Shown: one piece after another, positions 1-6,741 of the stretch | How the letters are laid out: each line of letters begins with the position of its first letter | Numbering within the stretch: the stretch's first letter is position 1 | NCBI GenBank assembly: GCA_902796115.1 | Contig: CADBNX010000208.1 | Location: 1-20,181 of the forward strand | Direction of reading: 5' to 3' | From: an uncultured Eubacteriales bacterium | GTDB taxonomy: Bacteria > Bacillota > Clostridia > Christensenellales > Aristaeellaceae | DNA: 20,181 bases | Made by a program: the position numbers and the translations under genes | Notes under the pieces: model-generated | The model's database searches: none | What the model was told of the DNA's origin: nothing | The model's input: the letters and a program-made list of their open reading frames with translations, nothing else

Positions 1-582
1 GAAAAGGTTGAAGCCATGCAGGCGCTCAAAGCCCTGACGCCCGAATCAGTAGCATCCTTTGCCGATGTCTACGCCAGGATGATGGAACACGGCTGCCGCG
101 GCACTGCAGGCGGTGCTTCAACGCTGGAGGCCAACGCAGCTCTCTATGACGTTATCCTGAACCAGCTCGACGTGGCAGGACAGGAGGAAACGGCAATCAC
201 CGACATTCCCGAAGAGCACGAGTACGCAGAAGCCATCGCGGCTTTGCTGGACGCGGAAGCAATGACTGCCGAAGGCGGCTTGTTCCGGCCCGATGATCCT
301 GCGACGGTAGCGGACATGGCTTATGCCTTCCATGTGCTGGGCACGGGCAGCAAAACCGCTGACGGCGCGGAAGCATACAATACCCTTGTCGGTTACGATC
401 TGCTCATTGAGGGCGCCGATCCGACCGCAGAACTGGATTGGGAAACGCTCAATGCTCAGCTGCAGTACTTCCTTCTGAAAGGTTATAACTTCCCGTTCGA
501 CGAAACCATGGAAGGCGGCGGAGATATCGCTACCCGCGGCGAACTGGCCGGCGTTCTGTACTATATCTTCCTGGAGCCGTGA
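1..582 (+). CDS. SLH-like domain protein, C-terminal part (5' truncated by window edge)
   Basis: The reading frame is open from base 1, so the gene begins upstream; the ATG at 16 has no convincing ribosome binding site and is probably internal. The visible 193 residues resemble degenerate S-layer homology repeats. One unit reads roughly D-I-P-E-E-H-E-Y-A-E-A-I followed by GLFRPDDPATVADMAYAF, matching the SLH pattern of an aromatic/acidic start, a GxFxPD core and an x-T-x-x-x-x-A end. The C-terminus carries ATRGELAGVLYYIF, like the TRxEfaxxl end of another SLH unit. SLH repeats normally bind secondary cell-wall polymers and anchor exported proteins, so the full protein is probably secreted, but its signal peptide and main domain lie outside the window. 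The SLH match is recognised by eye and is weak; the anchoring role is inference. Confidence 0.6.
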   Translation, partial: EKVEAMQALKALTPESVASFADVYARMMEHGCRGTAGGASTLEANAALYDVILNQLDVAGQEETAITDIPEEHEYAEAIAALLDAEAMTAEGGLFRPDDPATVADMAYAFHVLGTGSKTADGAEAYNTLVGYDLLIEGADPTAELDWETLNAQLQYFLLKGYNFPFDETMEGGGDIATRGELAGVLYYIFLEP

Positions 583-612
583 TCAGGGGGAGCGGTATCG
601 GATCAGGAGACA

Positions 613-633
613 GCTGCTGCAGCCTGCAGCAGC
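613..633 (+). other. Perfect 9-bp hairpin downstream of the SLH-like gene
   Basis: GCTGCTGCA and TGCAGCAGC form a 9-bp stem around a 3-base loop, 30 bases after the stop codon. Flanking GGAG (606-609) and CTCC could extend it imperfectly. It sits where a terminator is expected, but no U-rich run follows, so it may be a weak or factor-dependent terminator or an RNA 3'-end stabiliser. Confidence 0.4.
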
Positions 634-708
634 CGCCTCCCTGAAAAAGACCGGATGGCGTTCTGTGCGCTGCCGCAAAAGAATATTCCGATAAAACAAC
701 GGTAATTC

Positions 709-737
709 CTGACGTTTCAGTCCAATTCCAATATTGT
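709..737 (+). promoter_or_regulatory. Possible sigma-A promoter for the DUF362 gene
   Basis: CTGACG (709-714, 4 of 6 to TTGACA) and TATTGT (732-737, 4 of 6 to TATAAT) are separated by 17 bases. They lie about 50 bases before the ATG at 786. Both boxes are weak, so this is a tentative call. Confidence 0.35.
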
Positions 738-746
738 ATGACAGGA

Positions 747-760
747 CCGTCATTTGACGG
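747..760 (+). promoter_or_regulatory. Operator-like inverted repeat CCGTCA-TT-TGACGG
   Basis: A perfect 6-2-6 inverted repeat lies just downstream of the tentative -10 box and 25 bases before the DUF362 start codon. Its position would suit a repressor site or a small leader hairpin. No regulator is identified. Confidence 0.3.
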
Positions 761-785
761 GTATCCCAGTCAGAAGGGACGGATT

Positions 786-1901
786 ATGGCAAAAGTATAC
801 TTTACGGATTTCCGGACCAGAGTCGGTACGCCGCTCACGGAAAAACTGAAAAACCTCTGCCGCAGGGCAGGAATCGGAACCATTGACATGGACGGACGCT
901 TTGTTGCCGTCAAAATGCATTTCGGTGAACTGGGCAACCTTGCCTATCTTCGGCCGAACTGGGCCCGCGCCGTAGCAGAGCTTGTGAAGGAACAGGGAGG
1001 GCTCCCCTTTCTGACGGACTGCAATACGCTTTACCCCGGGAGCCGCAAAAATGCGCTTGAGCATCTTGACTGCGCCAATATCAACGGTTTCAATCCGCTG
1101 ACCTGCGGCTGTCAGATCCTGATCGGGGACGGCCTTCGCGGAACGGATGACGTCGCGGTCCCCGTTCCCGACGGGGTATACTGCAAAGAAGCCTATATCG
1201 GCAGGGCCGTTATGGATGCGGATATTCTGATCAGCCTGACCCATTTCAAAGGGCACGAATGCACCGGTTTCGGAGGCGCGATCAAGAATATCGGCATGGG
1301 TTGCGGAAGCCGCGCCGGCAAAATGCATCAGCATAATTTCGGCAAACCGAAGGTCGATCCTTCTCTGTGCCGCGGCTGTCACCGCTGCGCGCGGGAATGC
1401 GGTGCGGACGCGATCCGGTATGAAAACGGGAAAGCCGTCATCGATGAAGCACGCTGCCGCGGGTGCGGACGCTGCATCGGCGCCTGTGCCTTCGACGCGA
1501 TTGCCAATACCAACGACAATGCCAACGAAGTCCTCGGCTGCAAGATGGCGGAATATTCGCTGGCCGTCTGCAGCGGCAGGCCGTGCTTTCATATCAGCCT
1601 GGTGCAGGATATTTCACCGAACTGCGACTGCCATGATGAGAACGACGCGCCGATCCTGCCGGATGTGGGAATGTTCGCCTCTTTTGACCCTGTAGCGCTG
1701 GATCAGGCCTGCGTGGATGCCTGCCTGAAGCAGCAGCCGCTGCCCAACAGTCAGCTTGGCTGCAACCTCGCCAAAGACGGCTGGCAGGATCAGGGAGATC
1801 ATTTTTCCAATTCAAATCCGTCCGTGCGGTGGCGCGAAACGCTTGCGCACGGGGAAAGGATCGGTTTGGGCGAAAGAAAATACGAATTGATCCGAATTTG
1901 A
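786..1901 (+). CDS. DUF362 domain protein with two 4Fe-4S ferredoxin clusters
   Basis: A 371-residue cytoplasmic protein of the DUF362 type, whose function is unsettled. Two classical 4Fe-4S motifs lie in tandem: CRGCHRCARECG (Cys195, 198, 201, 205) and CRGCGRCIGACAF (Cys224, 227, 230, 234). The N-terminal part has the family-like stretches KMHFGELGN (about 43-51) and LTHFKGHECTGFGGAIKNIGMG (about 151-172). A C-terminal part with FASFDPVALDQACVD (about 298-311) completes the usual layout. The cluster pair suggests electron transfer to or from an unknown partner; that is inference from the family. I chose the ATG at 786 because a purine-rich GAAGGGACGG precedes it and homologues begin like AKVYF; an in-frame ATG at 738 would add 16 unlikely residues. 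The gene seems to stand alone. Confidence 0.88.
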   Translation: MAKVYFTDFRTRVGTPLTEKLKNLCRRAGIGTIDMDGRFVAVKMHFGELGNLAYLRPNWARAVAELVKEQGGLPFLTDCNTLYPGSRKNALEHLDCANINGFNPLTCGCQILIGDGLRGTDDVAVPVPDGVYCKEAYIGRAVMDADILISLTHFKGHECTGFGGAIKNIGMGCGSRAGKMHQHNFGKPKVDPSLCRGCHRCARECGADAIRYENGKAVIDEARCRGCGRCIGACAFDAIANTNDNANEVLGCKMAEYSLAVCSGRPCFHISLVQDISPNCDCHDENDAPILPDVGMFASFDPVALDQACVDACLKQQPLPNSQLGCNLAKDGWQDQGDHFSNSNPSVRWRETLAHGERIGLGERKYELIRI

Positions 1902-1970
1902 TTTTCGCTTTTCTTCATTGCCGTCCATATTCAATTCTCTGCTCCGTCAGAAAAGTATAAGGAGGAAAAC

Positions 1971-4028
1971 ATGTTCACACTGCAGGGAAAAACCATGCGC
2001 TATGCTCTGGATGAAAAGGGCCGCAACACCTCATGCTACAATACCCTGACCTGCCATGAATACATGGAACACCCGGGTGCCATCTGGAAAATGATTTACC
2101 TTCTGAAGGACACCGAAAGAGTTGAAGTGCCGATCTGGGCCGATAAACAGATGCCCGATATCCGGAAGGAAGGCAGTACGATCATCCTCCGGTATGACAG
2201 TCTGGCCGGCGAAGACGGGCTCGTCATCGACGCACAGCTGCTGATCACCCTGCGCATGAATGACCTCGGACTGCAGGCCACGGCGAAAATCACGAACCGG
2301 GACAGCCGTGTGCAGCTGATGGAGCTTCAGCTGACCCCCGTTTCGGGTGTCCGTTCGCTGTCCGGAGATCCCGAAAACGATTATATCGCCTGGCCGTCAA
2401 GCCTCGGCAGGAAGGTGCGCAACCCCGCTTACCGGGATCTTTCCACCTTTGCCGGCTTCCGCAAGTATGAACGTCATGACCAGTACCATACGGATATGGA
2501 CGCGCTGTACCAGGGAGACGGCGCCTCAATGCAGTGGTATGACTGGTATCGTGAAGGAGAAGGGCTCTACATCGCCTCGGAAGACACCACCCGTCAGGCC
2601 GTCTGCCTGCATATCGAACGCGAAACCAAAGAAAACATTCTCCGTTTCGGCATCATCCGCTATCCGATGCTGGATGAAGGAGAAAGCTGGGAAGGCGAGG
2701 CCGTAGACTGTTATCCGCACCTCGGAGATTGGCATGCGGGCGCGAAGATGTACCGGAAATGGATGGATGAAAAAGGCGGTTTCACCGCTCCGGTCCGTCC
2801 TGACTGGTGCCAGGATTTCACCGGCTGGCTGCGCGTGATCCTGAAGCAGCATCACTGCGAACTGAACTGGGATTTCTCCGATATCCCGGCACTGTATGAC
2901 GAAGCGGCAAAGGCCGGCTTCAACACCCTGTACCTGCTCGGCTGGGAGAAGGGCGGTTTCGCCCGGCTGTGGCCCGATTACGTGGTCGATGACCGCATGG
3001 GCGGCGCGGAAAAACTCCGCGAAGGCATCGAGTATGTACACAAAAAGGGCGGAAAGGTGCTGTTGTTCCTCAGCTATGCATTGATCGATCATCAAAGTGA
3101 GTTTTATAAAAAGGAAGGCGGCGACAAGGCCACCATCAAATCCATCTGGGGAGAGGACATTCCTTTCGCGGAAACCTACTGCGGGGAAGGCACCTACCGC
3201 AAGATCGGCAATCCCCCGATGCCGATGTACCTCGCCTGTCCCGGCGCTCCGCTCTGGCAGGAAAAGATGAAGTGGTCCGCCAAACAGTGCTTCGATCTCG
3301 GCGCCGACGGTGTCCTCTATGATATCGGAGCCATGAAGCCGTTCTTCTGCTATGCAGAAGGGCACACCCACAAAAAGCCCTCCCATTCGCACGAGCATAA
3401 AGCCGCCAATTATGCAGGACTGCGCAGGTATGTCAAATCCTTCGGGGATGATAAAATCATCCTGATGGAGCACAATACAGACATCTTCGGTCAGTCGATG
3501 GACCTGGTGCACAGCGGTGATACGAGGCCGGATACCCGCCTGCTCCGTCCCGAAACCGCCGGTAATCCGGAAGACGCCGGAAACGACCTCCGCTTCAACG
3601 AGATGTATCGCTATACTTTCCCGGAACTGCTGATGACCAACCGTTCCAGCGGCATGGATGAGGATCATTATCTCGCCTACGCGGGCCAAAGCTTCCTGTA
3701 CGGGCTGAAATTCGACATGACCATCTACCGCTGCTGCGGCAAGCTGAGTGACATTCCCCGTTATATGACCTATCTGCAGGAACTGACGGCGCTCTGCCGC
3801 GAATACGGAGACTGGCTGCTGCGCGGAAAATTTGTCGACACCGACGGATTCCGTACGGATAACAAAAAGGTATTTGTCAAGGGATGGAAAGCAGCGGACG
3901 GCACGCTGGCGCTTACTTTATGGAACCCGACGGGCACAGACGAAACCGTTCATATCACGGGAGATAACGGACGCACCGTTACCGTGACCGTGAACGCCGA
4001 AAAGGCGACGGCTGCGCTGCTGGGATAA
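1971..4028 (+). CDS. DUF6259-like putative glycoside hydrolase, cytoplasmic
   Basis: A 685-residue protein without a signal peptide, preceded by a strong AAGGAGG ribosome binding site. The first roughly 270 residues look like a beta-sandwich domain. The middle looks like a TIM barrel, with DWCQDFTGWLRVILKQHH, FNTLYLLGWEKGGF, GKVLLFLSYALIDH and GADGVLYDIGAMKPFF as successive strand-like segments. The last roughly 50 residues form a short beta domain. This is the build of GH27/GH36-like retaining glycosidases. Asp451 in GADGVLYDIG is where a nucleophile would be expected at the end of a barrel strand, by analogy only. I associate the sequence with DUF6259 from memory and am not certain. A strong terminator separates it from the sugar operon downstream, so it is expressed independently, but an intracellular oligosaccharide-trimming role would fit that neighbour. 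Confidence 0.72.
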   Translation: MFTLQGKTMRYALDEKGRNTSCYNTLTCHEYMEHPGAIWKMIYLLKDTERVEVPIWADKQMPDIRKEGSTIILRYDSLAGEDGLVIDAQLLITLRMNDLGLQATAKITNRDSRVQLMELQLTPVSGVRSLSGDPENDYIAWPSSLGRKVRNPAYRDLSTFAGFRKYERHDQYHTDMDALYQGDGASMQWYDWYREGEGLYIASEDTTRQAVCLHIERETKENILRFGIIRYPMLDEGESWEGEAVDCYPHLGDWHAGAKMYRKWMDEKGGFTAPVRPDWCQDFTGWLRVILKQHHCELNWDFSDIPALYDEAAKAGFNTLYLLGWEKGGFARLWPDYVVDDRMGGAEKLREGIEYVHKKGGKVLLFLSYALIDHQSEFYKKEGGDKATIKSIWGEDIPFAETYCGEGTYRKIGNPPMPMYLACPGAPLWQEKMKWSAKQCFDLGADGVLYDIGAMKPFFCYAEGHTHKKPSHSHEHKAANYAGLRRYVKSFGDDKIILMEHNTDIFGQSMDLVHSGDTRPDTRLLRPETAGNPEDAGNDLRFNEMYRYTFPELLMTNRSSGMDEDHYLAYAGQSFLYGLKFDMTIYRCCGKLSDIPRYMTYLQELTALCREYGDWLLRGKFVDTDGFRTDNKKVFVKGWKAADGTLALTLWNPTGTDETVHITGDNGRTVTVTVNAEKATAALLG

Positions 4029-4031
4029 CGG

Positions 4032-4075
4032 ATTCGGATGGCTTACTCCGTAAGCCATCCGAATATTGTTATTTT
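4032..4075 (+). terminator. Rho-independent terminator after the DUF6259 gene
   Basis: A perfect 15-bp stem (4032-4046 with 4050-4064, arms ATTCGGATGGCTTAC / GTAAGCCATCCGAAT) with a 3-base loop is followed by the T-rich ATTGTTATTTTG. It begins three bases after the stop codon and separates this gene from the operon that follows. Confidence 0.88.
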
Positions 4076-4091
4076 GTAATTGAATTGTAAT
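4074..4091 (+). repeat. TTGTAAT direct repeat upstream of the operon promoter
   Basis: TTGTAAT occurs at 4074-4080 and 4085-4091, start to start 11 bases, about one helical turn, just upstream of the putative -35 box at 4102. It could be a UP-element-like A/T tract or a tandem half-site for an activator; this is inference. Confidence 0.4.
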
Positions 4092-4101
4092 CTTTTTTAC
4101 A

Positions 4102-4130
4102 TATACAAAAGAAAAACAATCTCGTATAAT
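4102..4130 (+). promoter_or_regulatory. Sigma-A promoter of the carbohydrate transport operon
   Basis: A consensus -10 box TATAAT (4125-4130) is preceded at 17 bases by TATACA (4102-4107, 4 of 6 to TTGACA). A/T-rich DNA lies upstream. Transcription would start near 4137, leaving a leader of about 25 bases before the TTG start at 4162. It follows the terminator at 4032-4075, so the operon is an independent unit. Confidence 0.7.
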
Positions 4131-4147
4131 GATATATGGTTCATTTC

Positions 4148-4154
4148 GGGGAGG
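4148..4154 (+). promoter_or_regulatory. Ribosome binding site that fixes a TTG start
   Basis: GGGGAGG lies 7 bases before TTG 4162. The nearby ATG at 4158 is out of frame and only 3 bases from the site, and no in-frame ATG has comparable spacing, so TTG is the likely initiator. Confidence 0.65.
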
Positions 4155-4161
4155 TGCATGT

Positions 4162-4743
4162 TTGAGCATTCGGCGATCTGCAGGGCAATATCGGGCTATC
4201 GATCTTACGCTGTTTATGCTTATGCTGTGCCTTTTTGAAACGATCATCATCACAGCGGCGACACACTGGTTTCCCGGCCAGCCCTACACGGTTTCTCTTG
4301 TACCGGCGGTCTGCGTCATCGTGATGTTCCGCTGGGGCGCATGGGCCGCACTGCCCGCATTGACGGGTGGATTAGTCTTCTGTGTCCTGTCCGGTGCTTT
4401 TGCCGTACAGTATCTGGTCTATTGCGCGGGCAATCTGTTTGTTCTCCTTGCCCTGATCCCATTGAAAAAGGCGGGCTGGGAGAAAATCCGCAGCGACGCG
4501 CTGATGACGGTACTGTTCGCACTTATGTCCGCTCTGCTGATGCAGTCGGGGCGCGCGGCCGTCTCCCTGTGCACGGGCTGCTCCCCCGCTCTGGCCGCGG
4601 GTTTCTTCACCACGGATGTGATCACGGATCTGTTCACGGCTGTGATCTGCTGGATCGCCAGACGCCTTGACGGCATTCTGGAAGACCAGGTTCATTATCT
4701 GAAACGGGTTCAACAGGAAAAAGACAGAGGAGGCATTCGATGA
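4162..4743 (+). CDS. Integral membrane protein resembling an ECF transporter S component; first gene of the operon
   Basis: The 193-residue product, from the TTG start supported by GGGGAGG, is almost entirely membrane-embedded. Hydrophobic stretches run through LTLFMLMLCLFETIIITAA, VSLVPAVCVIVMF, ALPALTGGLVFCVLSG, LVYCAGNLFVLLALIP, ALMTVLFALMSALLM and TTDVITDLFTAVICWI: about six helices and a short charged tail. Size, helix count and the pattern of small residues between helices recall substrate-capture (S) subunits of energy-coupling-factor transporters. No ECF ATPase or T subunit is encoded nearby, so it would have to share a module from elsewhere or act differently. The stop codon overlaps the next start as ATGA, so it is translationally coupled to the sugar permease, an unusual partner for an S component. 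Family assignment is tentative. Confidence 0.6.
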   Translation: MSIRRSAGQYRAIDLTLFMLMLCLFETIIITAATHWFPGQPYTVSLVPAVCVIVMFRWGAWAALPALTGGLVFCVLSGAFAVQYLVYCAGNLFVLLALIPLKKAGWEKIRSDALMTVLFALMSALLMQSGRAAVSLCTGCSPALAAGFFTTDVITDLFTAVICWIARRLDGILEDQVHYLKRVQQEKDRGGIR

Positions 4744-5807
4744 AACGTCGAGCAGACGATTATCTGATCCTCGATGAGGCAACGGGAACCTATCGGGAAA
4801 ATCCGGAGCAGGCGGTTCGTGACGATGTGGAGAAGCATTACTGGCTCCATGTCGGACGTACCGTCATGAAAGACTGGCGTCTTTACCTGATGCTGGTGCC
4901 TACCATTCTTGTGTTCCTGTTCTGGCGATACCTGCCCATGTATGAACTGCTTGGTTCCTTCAAGGTGGATGATTCCGCGAAACCGGTTTCAGAACAGCTT
5001 TTCAAGGGATTTTCCAATTTCAAGGGACTGCTGCTCGGAACCGGCACCTACGCGGAGCTTTCCACCAATTTCTGGCGGGCGCTGCGCAATACCTTCCTGC
5101 TGAGCTTTTACGGCTTGTGCTTCGGATTTCCGATGCCCATCATCCTGGCGCTGTTCTTCAATGAGATCCGCTCCAACATGCTGCGCAGTACCTATCAGGT
5201 GTTTTCCTATCTGCCCAAGTTCATGTCTACGGTGGTCATGACCAGCCTTGTGACCATGCTCATCAAACAGGGAAGCGCGGCCAGCGGCACGCCTCCCGGA
5301 ATCATTTCCCAGTTTCTGGCCAATCTCGGGCTCATCTCCCGTGAAGCCGCGCAGAACGGGCTGCTGAACGATCCTGCCTATTTCCGTGCCATCTACCAGA
5401 TCAGCGGGATCTGGGAAACGGCCGGTTATGACAGCATCGTATTCTTTGCCGCGATCATTGCGATCTCGCCTACCAGCTATGAAGCGGCTCAGATCGACGG
5501 CGCGAACAAATGGGCCCAGATGCGTTACGTGGTGCTTCCCAGCATTCTGAGCACAATCGTCATCATGCTGATCACCCGTATCGGTTCCATGCTGTCCATC
5601 GGCTACGAGAAAGTATTGCTTCTCAACGAAGGGCGAATCGCGTCTTATCAGACGTCTGAAGTGATTTCAACATTCGCATGGCGGATCAAATCCAATCAGA
5701 ACGGACTTGCCTCGGCCGCGGAAATGATGAACAATGTCATCGGTATGCTGCTCGTCATCGGCGCAAACACCATTGCACGCAAAGCGTCCAATGTGTCGCT
5801 GTACTGA
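4740..5807 (+). CDS. CUT1 sugar ABC transporter permease, LplB/YteP type
   Basis: A 355-residue inner permease subunit. After a charged cytoplasmic N-terminus of about 45 residues come a first helix (LYLMLVPTILVFLFWRYLP), a loop, and the transmembrane core. The EAA loop EAAQIDGANKWAQMRYVVLP (248-267) is the permease signature that docks on the ATPase; its glycine and the final V-x-LP are intact. The two-permease pair with the next gene, in this order, matches B. subtilis LplB/LplC and YteP/YtcP systems; YteP-YtcP takes up rhamnogalacturonan-derived oligosaccharides. The start overlaps the previous stop by four bases (ATGA). The N-terminal extension before helix 1 is somewhat longer than in many relatives. 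Substrate is inferred from the GH105 gene in the same operon. Confidence 0.92.
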   Translation: MKRRADDYLILDEATGTYRENPEQAVRDDVEKHYWLHVGRTVMKDWRLYLMLVPTILVFLFWRYLPMYELLGSFKVDDSAKPVSEQLFKGFSNFKGLLLGTGTYAELSTNFWRALRNTFLLSFYGLCFGFPMPIILALFFNEIRSNMLRSTYQVFSYLPKFMSTVVMTSLVTMLIKQGSAASGTPPGIISQFLANLGLISREAAQNGLLNDPAYFRAIYQISGIWETAGYDSIVFFAAIIAISPTSYEAAQIDGANKWAQMRYVVLPSILSTIVIMLITRIGSMLSIGYEKVLLLNEGRIASYQTSEVISTFAWRIKSNQNGLASAAEMMNNVIGMLLVIGANTIARKASNVSLY

Positions 5808-5825
5808 CAAGGGGGTTTCCGGGTA

Positions 5826-6716
5826 ATGAAAAGAAGACTTGAGATCTCCGAACTGATATTCAGGATCATCAGCTATACGCTCCTGACCGTGTTTGCGCTG
5901 CTCTGCCTGTATCCTTTCCTGTACGCGGTGTCTGCTTCCGTCAGCGGACGGCACGCAGTCGAGTACAAAGAACTGATCCTGCTTCCCAAGGATATCCAGT
6001 TCGAAGCGTTTCGTGATATGTTTTCCAACAACGAATTCTGGAACGCTTATTCAAACACGCTGTTCCTGACGATCTACGGTACGATATGGTCCCTCTTTAC
6101 GGCGATTCTGGGCGGCTATGCGCTCAGCAAGAAACGTCTGCTGTTCCGGAAGTTCTTCAATTTCTTTCTGGTATTCACCATGTGGTTTTCCGCCGGTATC
6201 GTGCCGCAGTACCTGAATTACCTGGCTACAAAGAGTGTTTTCAATTCCGTTGGCATTATGGATGATAAGTGGCTGGTTGTCATCGCGATGGGTATGGCGG
6301 CCATGAATATCATCCTGCTGCGCAACGCATTTGAGAATGTTCCGGGAGAAATCGAGGAAGCCGCCATCGTGGACGGCGCTACGGAACTGCAGGTACTGCA
6401 GAAGGTATTCATCCCGATGAGCAAATCCACCATCGCAACCGTTGCGCTGTTTTTCGCCATTTCCCGCTGGAACGGCTATTTCTGGGCGCGCCAGATGATC
6501 TCCCACGGCTATGAGCAGCCGCTGCAGGTGTTCATCCGGGACAAACTGGTTCAGTATACCGAATCCGAGGAACTTGCCACCTGGAGCTTCAATTACGCCG
6601 CGGATTCGCTGATTTTTGCCCTGATCGTGTGCTCCATCATTCCGATCCTGATCATATATCCGTTTATCCAGAAGTACTTCGCCAAAGGCACCAATGCCGG
6701 CGGTGTGAAGGAATAA
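5826..6716 (+). CDS. CUT1 sugar ABC transporter permease, LplC/YtcP type
   Basis: A 296-residue permease, the expected length for the second CUT1 subunit. It begins with a helix in the YTLLTVFALLCLYPFLYAVSAS region typical of YtcP/LplC and ends with IIPILIIYPFIQKYFAKGTNAGGVKE-like residues; the KGxxxGGVKG-type tail is characteristic of this subfamily. The EAA loop is EEAAIVDGATELQVLQKVFI plus P (177-197). It pairs with the permease 18 bases upstream to form the membrane channel. A GGGGG purine run precedes the ATG. The substrate-binding protein gene follows after 25 bases. Confidence 0.92.
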   Translation: MKRRLEISELIFRIISYTLLTVFALLCLYPFLYAVSASVSGRHAVEYKELILLPKDIQFEAFRDMFSNNEFWNAYSNTLFLTIYGTIWSLFTAILGGYALSKKRLLFRKFFNFFLVFTMWFSAGIVPQYLNYLATKSVFNSVGIMDDKWLVVIAMGMAAMNIILLRNAFENVPGEIEEAAIVDGATELQVLQKVFIPMSKSTIATVALFFAISRWNGYFWARQMISHGYEQPLQVFIRDKLVQYTESEELATWSFNYAADSLIFALIVCSIIPILIIYPFIQKYFAKGTNAGGVKE

Positions 6717-6741
6717 ATTATTTTTCAAGGAGGAAAGACTC

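Noticed and set aside
738..785. Upstream ATG extension of the DUF362 gene
   Set aside because: Adds 16 residues unlike the family, and would run over the palindrome; ATG 786 has a purine-rich site and a family-like N-terminus.
1956..1961. TATAAG as a -10 box for the DUF6259-like gene
   Set aside because: It overlaps the ribosome binding site, so transcription would start at or past the site; no -35 box either.
2526..3689. Open minus-strand frame of 387 codons opposite the DUF6259-like gene
   Set aside because: Same reason: antisense shadow with no domain and no ribosome binding site support.
4158..4238. A 26-codon ORF starting at ATG 4158
   Set aside because: Only 3 bases from the GGGGAGG site and overlapping the long membrane-protein frame that starts at TTG 4162 with 7-base spacing.
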